Of a DNA stretch of 64,000 nt, positions 25,872-34,876 are shown piece after piece; the stretch's first letter is position 1; each line of letters starts with the position of its first letter. A program made the translations under genes and the position numbers. The stretch comes from Schlesneria sp. DSM 10557. Its GTDB lineage: Bacteria > Planctomycetota > Planctomycetia > Planctomycetales > Planctomycetaceae. Location: positions 3,968,001-4,032,000 of the forward strand of contig NZ_CP124747.1 of assembly GCF_041860085.1 (NCBI RefSeq). The letters run 5' to 3'. The notes below the pieces were generated by a model. It worked only from the letters and a program-made list of their open reading frames with translations, searched no databases and was not told the DNA's origin.

Positions 25872-26759
25872 GTGGTTGCTCGTTTTGCTATTCCACTGGT
25901 GTTGTCCAGGCGTCGACTCTCGATACCTAAACCGGTCATCACGCCCGGTTCAGGAATTGTTGACATCATTCGTGTGACAGGGCAGGCGCTGAAATGGTTG
26001 CGCCCGGGGGACACCTGTTACGGAGAGTTTCAGATTCGAAACCCGACGACAGGTGTGCTGACATCGCCCGACAATATCGACGAACCGGCAATCGAGGTCT
26101 TGCGGAATAACGTGGTCGATATCGGAATCGAAGTCGTCGTGTCGGCGGCGTCAACGGGGCGTTACCGCTATCACTTTACTGTCCCGGGTGACTACCTCGC
26201 AGGTGACTTTGTCGCCGGCGTCGCCTCCGCCACGGTGGACGAGCATCTGGACATCGCGACTCTCGTCGACACTCGGCTCGTGGGCGTGGATTGGACGAAC
26301 CCCGGCGGGGGAAGCGGCGGAACCATCCTGAATAACATCACGATTCCTGCTGCGGTCGCCCAGGCATCACTCGTCGCGGCTCAGATCACCATTATTCGAG
26401 GAGACACCCTTGCGGTCGTTCTTCCATTGATGGGAGATATCTCCACCCGCACCAAACTTGTCTTCACCGCAAAAGTACGGTCCTCCGATCCGGACATCAA
26501 AGCCATCATTCAAGTCTCGGAAGCAGAGGGTCTGGTGCTGCTGAACGGCAGCAGCGACGTCAACCCCGCGCACGCCAGCCTTGAGGTGACAGGTGCTTCA
26601 ACCGGGCATGTGCAACTGGTCATTGATGGAGCAGAGACAGCCGAGCTAGCCATTCGAGACCTGATCTGGGATTGCCAGTTTATTACGGCAGCACGAATTT
26701 CGACTCCCATCAGCGGTGGCATCAGCATCGTCCCTGATGTGACTCAGGCGACCGCATAG
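25872..26759 (+). CDS. Beta-sandwich phage baseplate-like protein (BppU N-terminal-like)
   Basis: 295 aa from a GTG at 25872, with a GAGAGG site somewhat far upstream. Two beta-rich halves can be seen. The first (about 45-140) has RPGDTCYGEFQIRNPTTGV and YHFTVPGDYLAGDFVAGVA; the second (about 170-275) has IIRGDTLAVVLPLMGDISTRT, LVFTAKVRSSDPD and RDLIWDCQFIT. The second half follows the 'G-D-T ... L-x-F-T-x-K ... Y/W-D-x-Q' pattern known from N-terminal domains of phage upper baseplate proteins. Cytoplasmic, no signal. A gene duplication within the protein is possible. Confidence 0.55.
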   Translation: MVARFAIPLVLSRRRLSIPKPVITPGSGIVDIIRVTGQALKWLRPGDTCYGEFQIRNPTTGVLTSPDNIDEPAIEVLRNNVVDIGIEVVVSAASTGRYRYHFTVPGDYLAGDFVAGVASATVDEHLDIATLVDTRLVGVDWTNPGGGSGGTILNNITIPAAVAQASLVAAQITIIRGDTLAVVLPLMGDISTRTKLVFTAKVRSSDPDIKAIIQVSEAEGLVLLNGSSDVNPAHASLEVTGASTGHVQLVIDGAETAELAIRDLIWDCQFITAARISTPISGGISIVPDVTQATA

Positions 26760-26799
26760 TCACGGTCCTGTCGCTTCACGGATTCTCATCCAGGATTGA

Positions 26800-28296
26800 A
26801 TGACGCAGCCCCAGGTCACGAGGCTGCCTGATCGAGACAAGGACTTGTCTGATATGACCGCATCGTCAGATACAGGACGAATGGAACTTGCTGAAGTCTT
26901 ACAACCCCATCCGGGACCACAAAAGCAGTTCATCGATTCGACAGCCCAGATCGCTGTCTATGGCGGCCAGGCAGGAGGCGGAAAAACATGGGCGTTACTG
27001 GCAGAAGCAGCGCGATACATCACCGTCCCCCGCTATGGGGCGGTAATCTTTCGAAGAACATCACCGCAGATCACGAATGAAGGAGGTCTCTGGGACGAAT
27101 CCATGCTGCTGTACCCTCAGTTGAATGGAATTCCTCGACATACACTCGACTGGCAATTCCCCACGGGTGACTGCAAATTAAAGGGAGTGAATACGAAGGA
27201 TCTGGCCAATATTGGTTTTCGACACCTGCAGTACGAGAAGGACAAACTCGCCTGGCAAGGTTCACAGATCACCATGCTGGGATTCGATGAGCTGACGCAT
27301 TTCACGGAATCGCAGTTCTTCTACATGCTTTCGCGAAATCGCTCGACGTGCGGAATCCGGTCATACGTTCGTGCAACAACGAATCCGGTTCCCGAGGATG
27401 ATCCCATCGGGGGATGGGTACACCGTCTGGTGGCCTGGTGGATCGATCCCATTTCAGGCCTGGCGATTCCCGAGCGTTCGGGGGTCGTCCGGTGGTTCAT
27501 ACGATTGCGGGGTGAGTTTCACTGGAGCGATTCGAGGCGAGACTTAATTGATCGATTCGGTCGGCCTGATCTTTCTGAAGATCATGAAGAACAGCCTGTC
27601 CAGCCAAAGTCATTTACGTTTATTCCAGCCAAGTTATCCGACAACCCGGCGCTCCTCAGTAAGGACCCGATGTACCGGGCCAACCTGCTCGCCCTGCCCG
27701 AGGTCGAGCGGCAACGCCTGGCAGAAGGAAACTGGAATGCCAAAGCCCGCGCAGGACTATTTTTCAAAGTCGGTCAGATCGAAATCATAGAGGCATTGCC
27801 CGTGGGGCTTCGCTATTGCCGGGCCTGGGACCTGGCAGCAACGGACGGATCAGGCGACTACACCGTGGGGGCCAAACTGGGCATCGACTCAACGGGAATT
27901 ATCTACATTGCCGATATTCGCCGCGGTCAGTGGGAAAGCAGTTATCGCGATCAGGTCATTCGACAGTCGTCGGCTTTAGACGGTGTGTGCCGAATCCGCA
28001 TCCCGCAGGATCCTGCGGCCGCAGGTAAAAGCGAAGCGAGAAGATTGTCGCTGATGCTCTCGGGGCTTGATGTCAAAGTGGCGGTGGTCAGCGGCGACAA
28101 GCCGACCCGCGCGATCGGCTTCGCCGCACAACTGAATGCAGGAAATGTAAAGCTACTGGCGGGGACCTGGAATCAGGGATTGCTGCAGCGACTGGATGCC
28201 TTTCCCACCAAAGGGATCCCTGACGACGAAGTCGATGCTCTGGCCGATGCGTTCAATGAACTGACGGCGATGCGGCGACTGTACGTGGGAATCTGA
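26800..28296 (+). CDS. Phage terminase large subunit
   Basis: 498 aa. This is the ATP-driven DNA packaging motor with nuclease. The Walker A motif GGQAGGGKT is at 55-63, Walker B ITMLGFDE at 157-164, and the ATTNP coupling motif at about 192-196. The RNase H-like nuclease begins at RAWDLAATD (341-349), continues with YIADIRRG (about 369-376), and ends with the typical acidic GIPDDEVDALADAF. Length and order match complete TerL proteins, and all key residues are present, so nothing suggests inactivation. No small terminase subunit is recognisable before it. The portal gene follows 89 bases later. Confidence 0.93.
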   Translation: MTQPQVTRLPDRDKDLSDMTASSDTGRMELAEVLQPHPGPQKQFIDSTAQIAVYGGQAGGGKTWALLAEAARYITVPRYGAVIFRRTSPQITNEGGLWDESMLLYPQLNGIPRHTLDWQFPTGDCKLKGVNTKDLANIGFRHLQYEKDKLAWQGSQITMLGFDELTHFTESQFFYMLSRNRSTCGIRSYVRATTNPVPEDDPIGGWVHRLVAWWIDPISGLAIPERSGVVRWFIRLRGEFHWSDSRRDLIDRFGRPDLSEDHEEQPVQPKSFTFIPAKLSDNPALLSKDPMYRANLLALPEVERQRLAEGNWNAKARAGLFFKVGQIEIIEALPVGLRYCRAWDLAATDGSGDYTVGAKLGIDSTGIIYIADIRRGQWESSYRDQVIRQSSALDGVCRIRIPQDPAAAGKSEARRLSLMLSGLDVKVAVVSGDKPTRAIGFAAQLNAGNVKLLAGTWNQGLLQRLDAFPTKGIPDDEVDALADAFNELTAMRRLYVGI

Positions 28297-28385
28297 TATC
28301 GAGACTCGGTCGATCGGAAGTAGCGACGAAGGAACGCCGTACTCGAGCATTCCTGGAATGCTGTATTGAATAAAGGTTTCGAAGC

Positions 28386-29795
28386 ATGAAGTGGATGCGT
28401 TGGATTACAGGCCTATTCGGCAGCTCATCAAAGTCCGCAACCCCGCTGGGAGTGGGACTGAGAACCCTCCTCAACGGAAGTGCCCCCGGTGGCTGGGCCT
28501 CGGACCATCGTGAAGAGACTGCTCATAACACCGGCTTTAACTACATCGCAATTCACGCGATCGCTTCCCAGGTGGCGAGCGCGACAGTGACCGTTTTTGC
28601 CGACGGTGAACAGCAGACCCAGCGAAGGTCGCAGCGAAAGTCGCTGGCTGCCAGTGCAGGATCATTTCATCGGTGGAAGTCGATTTACGGGCTGGAGGAC
28701 CGGGAAACAGACCCACTTCCTGTTTCTCACCCTCTGGTCAAGTTGATGAAACGGCCCAACCCTTATGAATGCGGTTCCAGCTTCCGCTATCGCCAGGCAC
28801 AACAGATCCGGCTTACAGGGACTTGCCTTGTCTGGAATGTCCCCAGCTTCTCAGGTCCAACGTGCGAGCGGTATGTCATACCGACGGCGATGGCGTCGGC
28901 TGTCGCACCATCGCGAGAACTACCACGAGGAGGTTGGAGAATCAGTCCTGTGGCATCGCGGTATACCACGAAGGACGATCATGGCTACTTCGATTGTCCT
29001 CACTGGTACCGGATTCTTGGTCAGATCCTCGACGCCCGGCAAGTGCAGGTCATTCGCCTGCCGCACGCCTGGTTTCTGGATGACGGACAAAGCCCGCTTT
29101 CAGCCGGCGCGAAATGGATCGATGCCGGCGAAGCCGTGGATGAAGCCCGCTATCACCAGCTACGGAACGGTGTCGATCCCTCGATCGTGTGGAGCCTGCC
29201 CCCCGACGTCATGGTCGATCAGGACGAGATTGACCGCACGCAGGCCCGCATCAGTGCCAAGTACGGGGGCGCTCAGAACGTCGGGCGAGTCATGGTCGCC
29301 CAGAGTGGAACAACCATCACGCCACTGGGAACCAGCCCGAAAGAGATGTGTTATGGCGAGGGATTTCAGGACTTCAAATCGGCCATCCTGGCACTTCATC
29401 AGACCCCTCCCGTGGCTGTGGGCTTACAGGAAGCGGGCGCCTATGCAGCCTATAACGCCAGCATGAAAGCCTGGCGTCATTCCGCGATTCAGCCACTTTG
29501 TGACTTGCTCGCCGAATCCGACACCGAAGAGCTCGCTTCTCAGTTTGGCAGCGGACTTACTGTAGAGATCGAATCCAACACCGTCGACGACACTGAACTC
29601 ATCGAACAGCAGTTAAAGACCGACCTGGCCGCCAGGACGCGCACCAAAAACGAATGGCGTGCCGTCCGGGGCATGCCCCCTCTCCCCAGTCCGTTAGGAG
29701 ATGTCCTGGTCGGGACCGACTTCGACCCGACCGACTGTGCATCGCCCCAGTCGGAACCTCAGAAAAACAGCGGGAGAAGCAGCGACGGCCCTTGA
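28386..29795 (+). CDS. Phage portal protein, HK97 family
   Basis: 469 aa. The portal forms the ring through which DNA enters the capsid and to which terminase docks. Family features are NTGFNYIAIHAIASQVASATV at about 49-69, HPLVKLMKRPNPY (about 119-131) with the RQAQQIRLTGTCLVW segment next, a stem-like HAWFLDDGQSPLSAG region, and the C-terminal YNASMKAWRHSAIQPLCDLLAE with KNEWRAVRGMPPL. The length is normal, and the frame is intact. Beyond it, where protease and capsid genes would normally stand, only a small zinc ribbon is found. Confidence 0.9.
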   Translation: MKWMRWITGLFGSSSKSATPLGVGLRTLLNGSAPGGWASDHREETAHNTGFNYIAIHAIASQVASATVTVFADGEQQTQRRSQRKSLAASAGSFHRWKSIYGLEDRETDPLPVSHPLVKLMKRPNPYECGSSFRYRQAQQIRLTGTCLVWNVPSFSGPTCERYVIPTAMASAVAPSRELPRGGWRISPVASRYTTKDDHGYFDCPHWYRILGQILDARQVQVIRLPHAWFLDDGQSPLSAGAKWIDAGEAVDEARYHQLRNGVDPSIVWSLPPDVMVDQDEIDRTQARISAKYGGAQNVGRVMVAQSGTTITPLGTSPKEMCYGEGFQDFKSAILALHQTPPVAVGLQEAGAYAAYNASMKAWRHSAIQPLCDLLAESDTEELASQFGSGLTVEIESNTVDDTELIEQQLKTDLAARTRTKNEWRAVRGMPPLPSPLGDVLVGTDFDPTDCASPQSEPQKNSGRSSDGP

Positions 29796-29935
29796 TCGTC
29801 GTCTAACCGTCTCACTGAACTTCGCCTCTGGACTGGACTCAATGAACGAGCACCCCGGCCACGAGAATACCCCCTTAGGGCCCTCAGCCCATGATCGACA
29901 CTGTCCTCCTCCCCCAAGAAAGGTAACTAAGGCTT

Positions 29936-30220
29936 ATGACTGCCACATCACGACCAAAGCGAAGCTGGCGTCCCTGGTACACGCTTCCCGAGATTCCTCT
30001 TTGCGTCGACTGCAAAGTGATCTGTATCGTGAAGCACACGCACACCACTGACGATGGGAAACGAATCCAGCACCGCTACTGCCCCAAGTGTCGCAAACCC
30101 TATAAGACCACCTATCGACCGGAACCGGCCTTATCGACCGCGACGAATGATCCAACGAGTGAACCCGCATCCTCTACGGCTGCACGTCCGAGCGACGCAG
30201 GGCTTTCCAAGTCGGTCTAA
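29936..30220 (+). CDS. Small zinc-ribbon protein
   Basis: 94 aa. Residues 22-53 form a four-cysteine ribbon: CVDC (23-26) and CPKC (50-53) with a basic, His-rich loop between. The C-terminal 35 residues are Ser/Thr/Ala/Pro-rich and probably disordered. It may bind DNA or a protein partner. It is the last gene of the phage-derived block, 140 bases after the portal gene. Confidence 0.65.
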   Translation: MTATSRPKRSWRPWYTLPEIPLCVDCKVICIVKHTHTTDDGKRIQHRYCPKCRKPYKTTYRPEPALSTATNDPTSEPASSTAARPSDAGLSKSV

Positions 30221-30547
30221 ACCTCTCTGATCAGGGAAGAAGCGCGTTCCGTAACCCCATTGCGCTCAACACTTCTCATTTCTTTCGCACTCCGCTCCGA
30301 TCACGAAATGGCGTTTGGTCTCTCAAGCGACGCCTGTTGGAGCTCTCTTTGAGTGAAATTCTCTCAAATTTCGCTACAACAGGTGATACGGGCTCGTTTT
30401 GACTGCGCAGTGAGACGCTGAGTCCTCAAGATCAGTCGGCCCCCTCTTTGAAAAACGGCCGCGATTGAAGACTTGACCAACGACGCGGAACAAGACGTCG
30501 TATACAATTCCACCATCCCGGTCAGTGACGGCTTTCATGGGCGAACC
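30221..30547. other. Structured intergenic region at the right edge of the phage-derived block
   Basis: CCTGTTG (30333-30339) can pair with CAACAGG (30377-30383), enclosing a 9-bp stem at 30352-30360/30367-30375. A different pairing, TTTGAG (30348-30353) with CTCAAA (30363-30368), competes with the inner stem. No tRNA, integrase or matching attachment repeat was seen by eye. It may be a terminator for the block or a leader for the next gene. Confidence 0.4.
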
Positions 30548-31318
30548 ATGTCTGCCGAGTCGTTCCTCGGGGTCTTTCGATCTGCAATTCGGATGAATGT
30601 GATGTCTGTGGTACGTGAAATGATGAGCGAGCCGTTGAGCCAAACTCAATTTGTCGATGACACATTCCAGTATCAACCGATGCCGCCGCTTGTGCCGATC
30701 AGCATGGCGTTTGTCTGCCTTTCGCTGCTCGCCGGACTGTCCGACCTGCTTTTAATTATTCCCATGGTCGGAATTGTCCTTTCCTTCATCGGTTACTATC
30801 AGATTTCCCGTTCAAGAGGCGAATTGAGCGGGGGAGTGCTCGCACTGTCGAGCCTGGTGTTGATGCTGCTGATCTTCATCGCATTTGCTTCGCTGCACTT
30901 GCACAGCTATGCGACGGAAGTCCCCGTCGGGTATTCCCGGGTGAATTTCAATCAGGATATCTCCCAGAAGGGTTTCCCCACGGAAAACGGCCAGCCCGGC
31001 ATCCATCCCGATGTTGCAAAACTGGCTGACCAGCCGATTTATCTCAAAGGCTACATGTTTCCCTTCCGGGAAACCAAAGGGCTGAAATCGTTTGTCCTGT
31101 GTAAGGATTCAGGAGACTGCTGCTTCGGGGGCCAGCCCAAGCCGACCGACATGATCCTGATTAACATGAAGGATGGGCAAACGGTGGATTACCACGAAAA
31201 GCAACTTGTCGGGGTAGCCGGAACACTCAAAATTGAACCGACATATGACGAAAGCGGGCTGAACCCCGTCTATCAGCTCGACTGCAAGCATTTTGCACCA
31301 GCGAAAACCTGGTATTGA
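30548..31318 (+). CDS. Membrane protein with C-terminal DUF3299-like domain
   Basis: 256 aa from the ATG at 30548; a TTG at 30473 would add 25 residues. Two or three transmembrane helices lie at about 52-95 and 107-124 (FVCLSLLAGLSDLLLIIPMVGIVL; GVLALSSLVLMLLIFIAFASL). The outer C-terminal domain carries IYLKGYMFPFRETKGLKSFVLCKDSGDCCFGG, the DUF3299 pattern with a G-x-C-C-F-G core, which is likely metal- or disulfide-related. DUF3299 proteins are found often in Planctomycetes and in proteobacterial metal-handling loci. The role is unknown. A paralogous lipoprotein follows 154 bases later. Confidence 0.78.
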   Translation: MSAESFLGVFRSAIRMNVMSVVREMMSEPLSQTQFVDDTFQYQPMPPLVPISMAFVCLSLLAGLSDLLLIIPMVGIVLSFIGYYQISRSRGELSGGVLALSSLVLMLLIFIAFASLHLHSYATEVPVGYSRVNFNQDISQKGFPTENGQPGIHPDVAKLADQPIYLKGYMFPFRETKGLKSFVLCKDSGDCCFGGQPKPTDMILINMKDGQTVDYHEKQLVGVAGTLKIEPTYDESGLNPVYQLDCKHFAPAKTWY

Positions 31319-31472
31319 TCTTTACGCCAAAAACCGGGCGCAAGAGAATTCAAGACCTGTACACCGAGAATGTATCCGTCCCTCACAATAGCGGGCGGAT
31401 GCATTCCAGTCTTTGAGCCACCGAGAGCATGGGACAGCATTCTGTGCTTCTCGCTCAATCAAGGATGAATGA

Positions 31473-32414
31473 ATGCGTATCCCGGCATTTCCACACTGGA
31501 CAGCACCACGACTCGGAATTGCGCTGGTCCTCATTTTTCTGACAGGCTGTGACAAGACTGACCTGAGCGAGTATCACCCCGCAGGACAGGAAGACAAATC
31601 CAGCGCCGGGCAGAATGTCAAAGCGGATAACGCTTCTCAAACCGAAACTGAAGCTGTGACTGCAACCCCGGTCCCCGAGACCCAGGCGCCGGCGGAATCA
31701 GAGGAGCCGAGTTCTCCTGTCGTGACCACAGTCACACCTGACGAAGCGGCGACAGAGCAGAGCGAAGATGAGGTTATGGACGCTCCTGCCGCGTCGGCCC
31801 TCGTTCCTGTCAATGTCGTGGCGAGCGTCCAACAGTTGCTGAGCATCCCGAACGCCCCCTCCTCGCCCGCCACAGCCCCAGCTGTCGCGGAGAATAGCAG
31901 CACGGAGCCGCCAACATCACAGCAGGAGGACCAGCCAGACAAAACGGAGGCGAAAACAGGCCCGGGAAACGAAATTCAGCTCCTCATCAAAGAAAAGCAG
32001 TTTCAGACGGATCCCCGCACGGGGGCTCTTCGCCTGTCATTTGATGACCTGGATCTGCTCAAAGTCCTGAACATGGAACCGGTTGTTGTCAACGCCGTGG
32101 ATCTCATGCCAGACTGGCTGAAAGGACTCGACGGCAAGCAGGTGAAAGTTCGTGGCTTCATGTATCCGACATACGAGACCGAAGGGATCGAGCGTTTCGT
32201 GCTGGCTCGTGATAATCAGATCTGCTGCTTCGGCCGTGACCCAAAGATTTATGACCTGATTCAGATCGACATGAAAGCGGGCAAAACAACTCGCTACATT
32301 CCTGCAACCCGTTCTTTCGATGTGCTGGGGACGTTGCGAATCAAGATGGTCGCACCGGATGGGACCCCTTACGGGCTCTATTTCATCGAGGACGCAACCG
32401 TCATCGATCGGTGA
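31473..32414 (+). CDS. Lipoprotein with DUF3299-like domain
   Basis: 313 aa. The signal peptide ends in the lipobox LTGC (about 23-26), followed by CDK. A long Pro/Glu/Thr/Ala-rich linker (about 30-165) looks disordered and would hold the domain away from the membrane. The C-terminal DUF3299-like domain (about 175-310) has VKVRGFMYPTYETEGIERFVLARDNQICCFGR, in parallel with the preceding gene. Its end, TPYGLYFIEDATVI, is also typical. Probably works with the membrane paralogue upstream. Confidence 0.8.
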   Translation: MRIPAFPHWTAPRLGIALVLIFLTGCDKTDLSEYHPAGQEDKSSAGQNVKADNASQTETEAVTATPVPETQAPAESEEPSSPVVTTVTPDEAATEQSEDEVMDAPAASALVPVNVVASVQQLLSIPNAPSSPATAPAVAENSSTEPPTSQQEDQPDKTEAKTGPGNEIQLLIKEKQFQTDPRTGALRLSFDDLDLLKVLNMEPVVVNAVDLMPDWLKGLDGKQVKVRGFMYPTYETEGIERFVLARDNQICCFGRDPKIYDLIQIDMKAGKTTRYIPATRSFDVLGTLRIKMVAPDGTPYGLYFIEDATVIDR

Positions 32415-32598
32415 TCATCACCTTCGCACACCTTCCACTCAGCGTCACCTCTTCGCAACCGATTTGAATGTAACTGTTTGAGGATATTCCTCTCGCGACG
32501 GCGCTCGCCCAGGTTGCGCATCTGCCCCTCGACCGGGAGCGTCCACGGTGAACCGTGCCCAGACGGGCTGCGCAGAGGACATACCGCGACGAAACCGA

Positions 32599-32637
32599 AG
32601 ATGTAACTCGCCCAGACGTAGCGGGTGAGTCACATCT
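32599..32637. terminator. Hairpin between convergent genes
   Basis: A 15-base arm at 32599-32613 pairs with 32623-32637 with two mismatches and a 9-base loop. It lies 185 bases after the DUF3299 lipoprotein and 37 bases after the convergent zinc-ribbon gene. No T-run on either side, so it is only a probable terminator. The remaining spacer 32415-32673 has no gene. Confidence 0.4.
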
Positions 32638-32673
32638 TCCCCCTGTCGATGACATCCTGCTGGCAGACCTGCA

Positions 32674-34437
32674 TCAGGCCATTTCGGGCTCTGGTTCGGT
32701 CGTTGCGGGAGCCGGAGTTTCGCTCACCACTAATCGATAAAGCGGCAGATCACCAAATTTCTGCGTGCACTTGGGACACTTCGCCTTGGCAATCCCTTTC
32801 CCGTTGGCGCCGCCCAACTTGGCTTCGGTTCTCGCCGCTTCGCTCAGTACGACACCGCATTTGGCACAGCGCCACCCGGTGACTTCAAGCTTGAATCCCG
32901 GATCCTTGATGTAGTAGTTGAGCTTGGCCAGTTCCTGCACGGGCGCGCCGCTCATGACGCACTTATGAACGAGATACTCGTCCGTCAGTGGGACTTCCGT
33001 ATTCGTCCCGAAGTCCTGAATACCGCAGACCGACTGCATTCCCTCAACAAACGCGCGATACTCGGACAGACTGAACGAGAGATACTGCGGGTTCGTCGAA
33101 TCCGGGGTCTTCGGAAGCTTAACGGCAATCCGGTTGGTCCCGAACACGGGGATATCGGCGAACAGTGACTCAACCCCAATCGCAGCCGGCTGAGCCGCCG
33201 TGATTTGAGTGAGCAACTCCTTCGTCAGAAGCTTCTTCGCAGGAATGGCGAGTTGCTCAAATGTCCCCTGCTTCGAGAAGTGCTCGATCATGGCCTGGCG
33301 AACCGGCGGGAACTTCTTCGCATTCGCTCCGAATTTGCCGACAACCAGCGTGGCAATCAGCAAATCATCGGCGGAAAAACCGATGTCTACTGCCTGGCAT
33401 TCATTCAGCAGACTGTCTGCCTTGATTCGCAGCTTAACGGGATCCACGGTGTGCAGGCGAATGTCATTCAGCCATTTCTTGTAACGGCTTGTGAGGACAG
33501 GATCCTCTCCGGTGGTGGCGGCTTCAGCTTCGACCTTCTTGGGTGCCGGCTTTCTCGGAACGACAAACTCTGACTGACAGCGGGGACATTTCCCCTTGCG
33601 CCCGCGATGGCGTTCCTTAACACGAATGCGGCATCCCTGGGGACAGAAGATTACAAACGTGTCCTTGGACCGCATCGATTTTCGGACTTGCTGAATGTCC
33701 TGCTCTTCGTCGGCTGCGATTTTTAACAGATCCTCAGCGGCCGCTGCCTCCACTTCCTGCGGGGAGGGAGGAGGTTCGTTCAAGGACTGGATCGGGGGCA
33801 GTTCCGCCTCGCTTTGAACAGGCGGTTCGTTGACGTCCATCTCGGCGGGAGAGGTGCTGGCAGCTGGCGTACCGGCGTATGTCGGAATGGAGGGAGCGGG
33901 AGTCTCTTCGAGGGGGCGCAATCGGAACGTCTCCTCATCAGAAGCGACCTCTTGTGCTTCGTCAACGACCTCTCCGAAGACGGTCCCCATGGAAAGATCG
34001 AAATCGTCCTCGTCATCCCCCCCCGTGTCGCTCGCCTGGAAATAATTTTCCGGGGCAGAATTGAAGTCTGAATCGAAGCCAGAATCGCGTCGCTGCAGAG
34101 AATCTTCTTCCGTTACGAACGAGGCCTCCAGGATCGGGAGATCGATGTGTTCGATCTCGAAGTGCGTGGAGGCCTGCTTTTTACGGTAGGATTCTTCGAT
34201 TTCGGGACGCAGAAAGGTCCCGCAGTTCCAGCAGCGGACCAGTCCTGTCCGGCAGGTTTCCCCACAACTGGGGCATGCTTCCATGTCTTCGGCGACGGCA
34301 TTGTCGGTGGGCAGAATATGCGCTTGGGGGAGCGCGGCGGCTCGTTTATCAAGAACATGACCGCAAGCGTGACATTCGCAGGTATCGTTCAGCAAGTAGG
34401 TTCCGCAATGCGGACAGGAAACAATTTGCATCTTCAT
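32674..34437 (-). CDS. Large protein with several zinc ribbons
   Basis: 587 aa from the ATG at 34437 (another ATG two codons later). Zinc-binding pairs are visible along the chain: CPHC/CECHAC at about 8-27, CPSC/CWNC at about 53-73, CPQGC/CPRC at about 265-290, and CAKC/CPKC near the C-terminus (about 535-570). Between the second and third lies an acidic, Pro-rich disordered region (about 100-240). Residues about 310-500 are helical without a known motif. No membrane helix. Such proteins could be RNA- or protein-binding regulators; I cannot name the family. Confidence 0.72.
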   Translation of the reverse strand: MKMQIVSCPHCGTYLLNDTCECHACGHVLDKRAAALPQAHILPTDNAVAEDMEACPSCGETCRTGLVRCWNCGTFLRPEIEESYRKKQASTHFEIEHIDLPILEASFVTEEDSLQRRDSGFDSDFNSAPENYFQASDTGGDDEDDFDLSMGTVFGEVVDEAQEVASDEETFRLRPLEETPAPSIPTYAGTPAASTSPAEMDVNEPPVQSEAELPPIQSLNEPPPSPQEVEAAAAEDLLKIAADEEQDIQQVRKSMRSKDTFVIFCPQGCRIRVKERHRGRKGKCPRCQSEFVVPRKPAPKKVEAEAATTGEDPVLTSRYKKWLNDIRLHTVDPVKLRIKADSLLNECQAVDIGFSADDLLIATLVVGKFGANAKKFPPVRQAMIEHFSKQGTFEQLAIPAKKLLTKELLTQITAAQPAAIGVESLFADIPVFGTNRIAVKLPKTPDSTNPQYLSFSLSEYRAFVEGMQSVCGIQDFGTNTEVPLTDEYLVHKCVMSGAPVQELAKLNYYIKDPGFKLEVTGWRCAKCGVVLSEAARTEAKLGGANGKGIAKAKCPKCTQKFGDLPLYRLVVSETPAPATTEPEPEMA

Positions 34438-34876
34438 GGCAACCAACCGACTCTTTTTATTCGGACGATTCGCCGCGACTTAAGACAATCCATCCCGCGT
34501 CGAAGTCACTCAGGAATATTTTGGTCAATAATTCACAGAAGTTTGGCAGGCGTCCCCTGCGTCAAGAAATGTCGAAGATTCTCTTCACGAATAGAATCGG
34601 GAGAATGCCAGCCGTCACGCAATCGGAAAAATGGAAAAACGCCATGCTATAGCCGCTTTACTCAAAAATGTACCGTTTTGCGGGGGTGAAATCACCCCAG
34701 AATATCAGATCACCGCAAAATTTGCGGATTACACGGATGCTCATCGAATTGATGGCGTCACCGCCGATTCATCGGTAAGATCCGTGGTGTCGCTACGTCA
34801 ATTATTCCCAGCTCGTCAAGTACTGTTCAGGCGACGAGGGTGATTGGCAGGTCAGGTTAAATCAAGGAGTGCCACT
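34438..34876. promoter_or_regulatory. Divergent intergenic region with two adjacent palindromes
   Basis: 439 bases between divergent genes. GGGGTGA (34683-34689) and TCACCCC (34692-34698) form a 7-bp inverted repeat. Fifteen bases on, CCGCAAA (34713-34719) and TTTGCGG (34721-34727) form a second around one central base. Both lie about 150-195 bases before the DUF1080 gene and could be operators. No gene is seen here. Confidence 0.4.

Noticed and set aside
30221-30547. Attachment site or tRNA at the right edge of the phage-derived block
   Set aside because: No cloverleaf could be drawn and no stretch matching the left boundary was found by eye.
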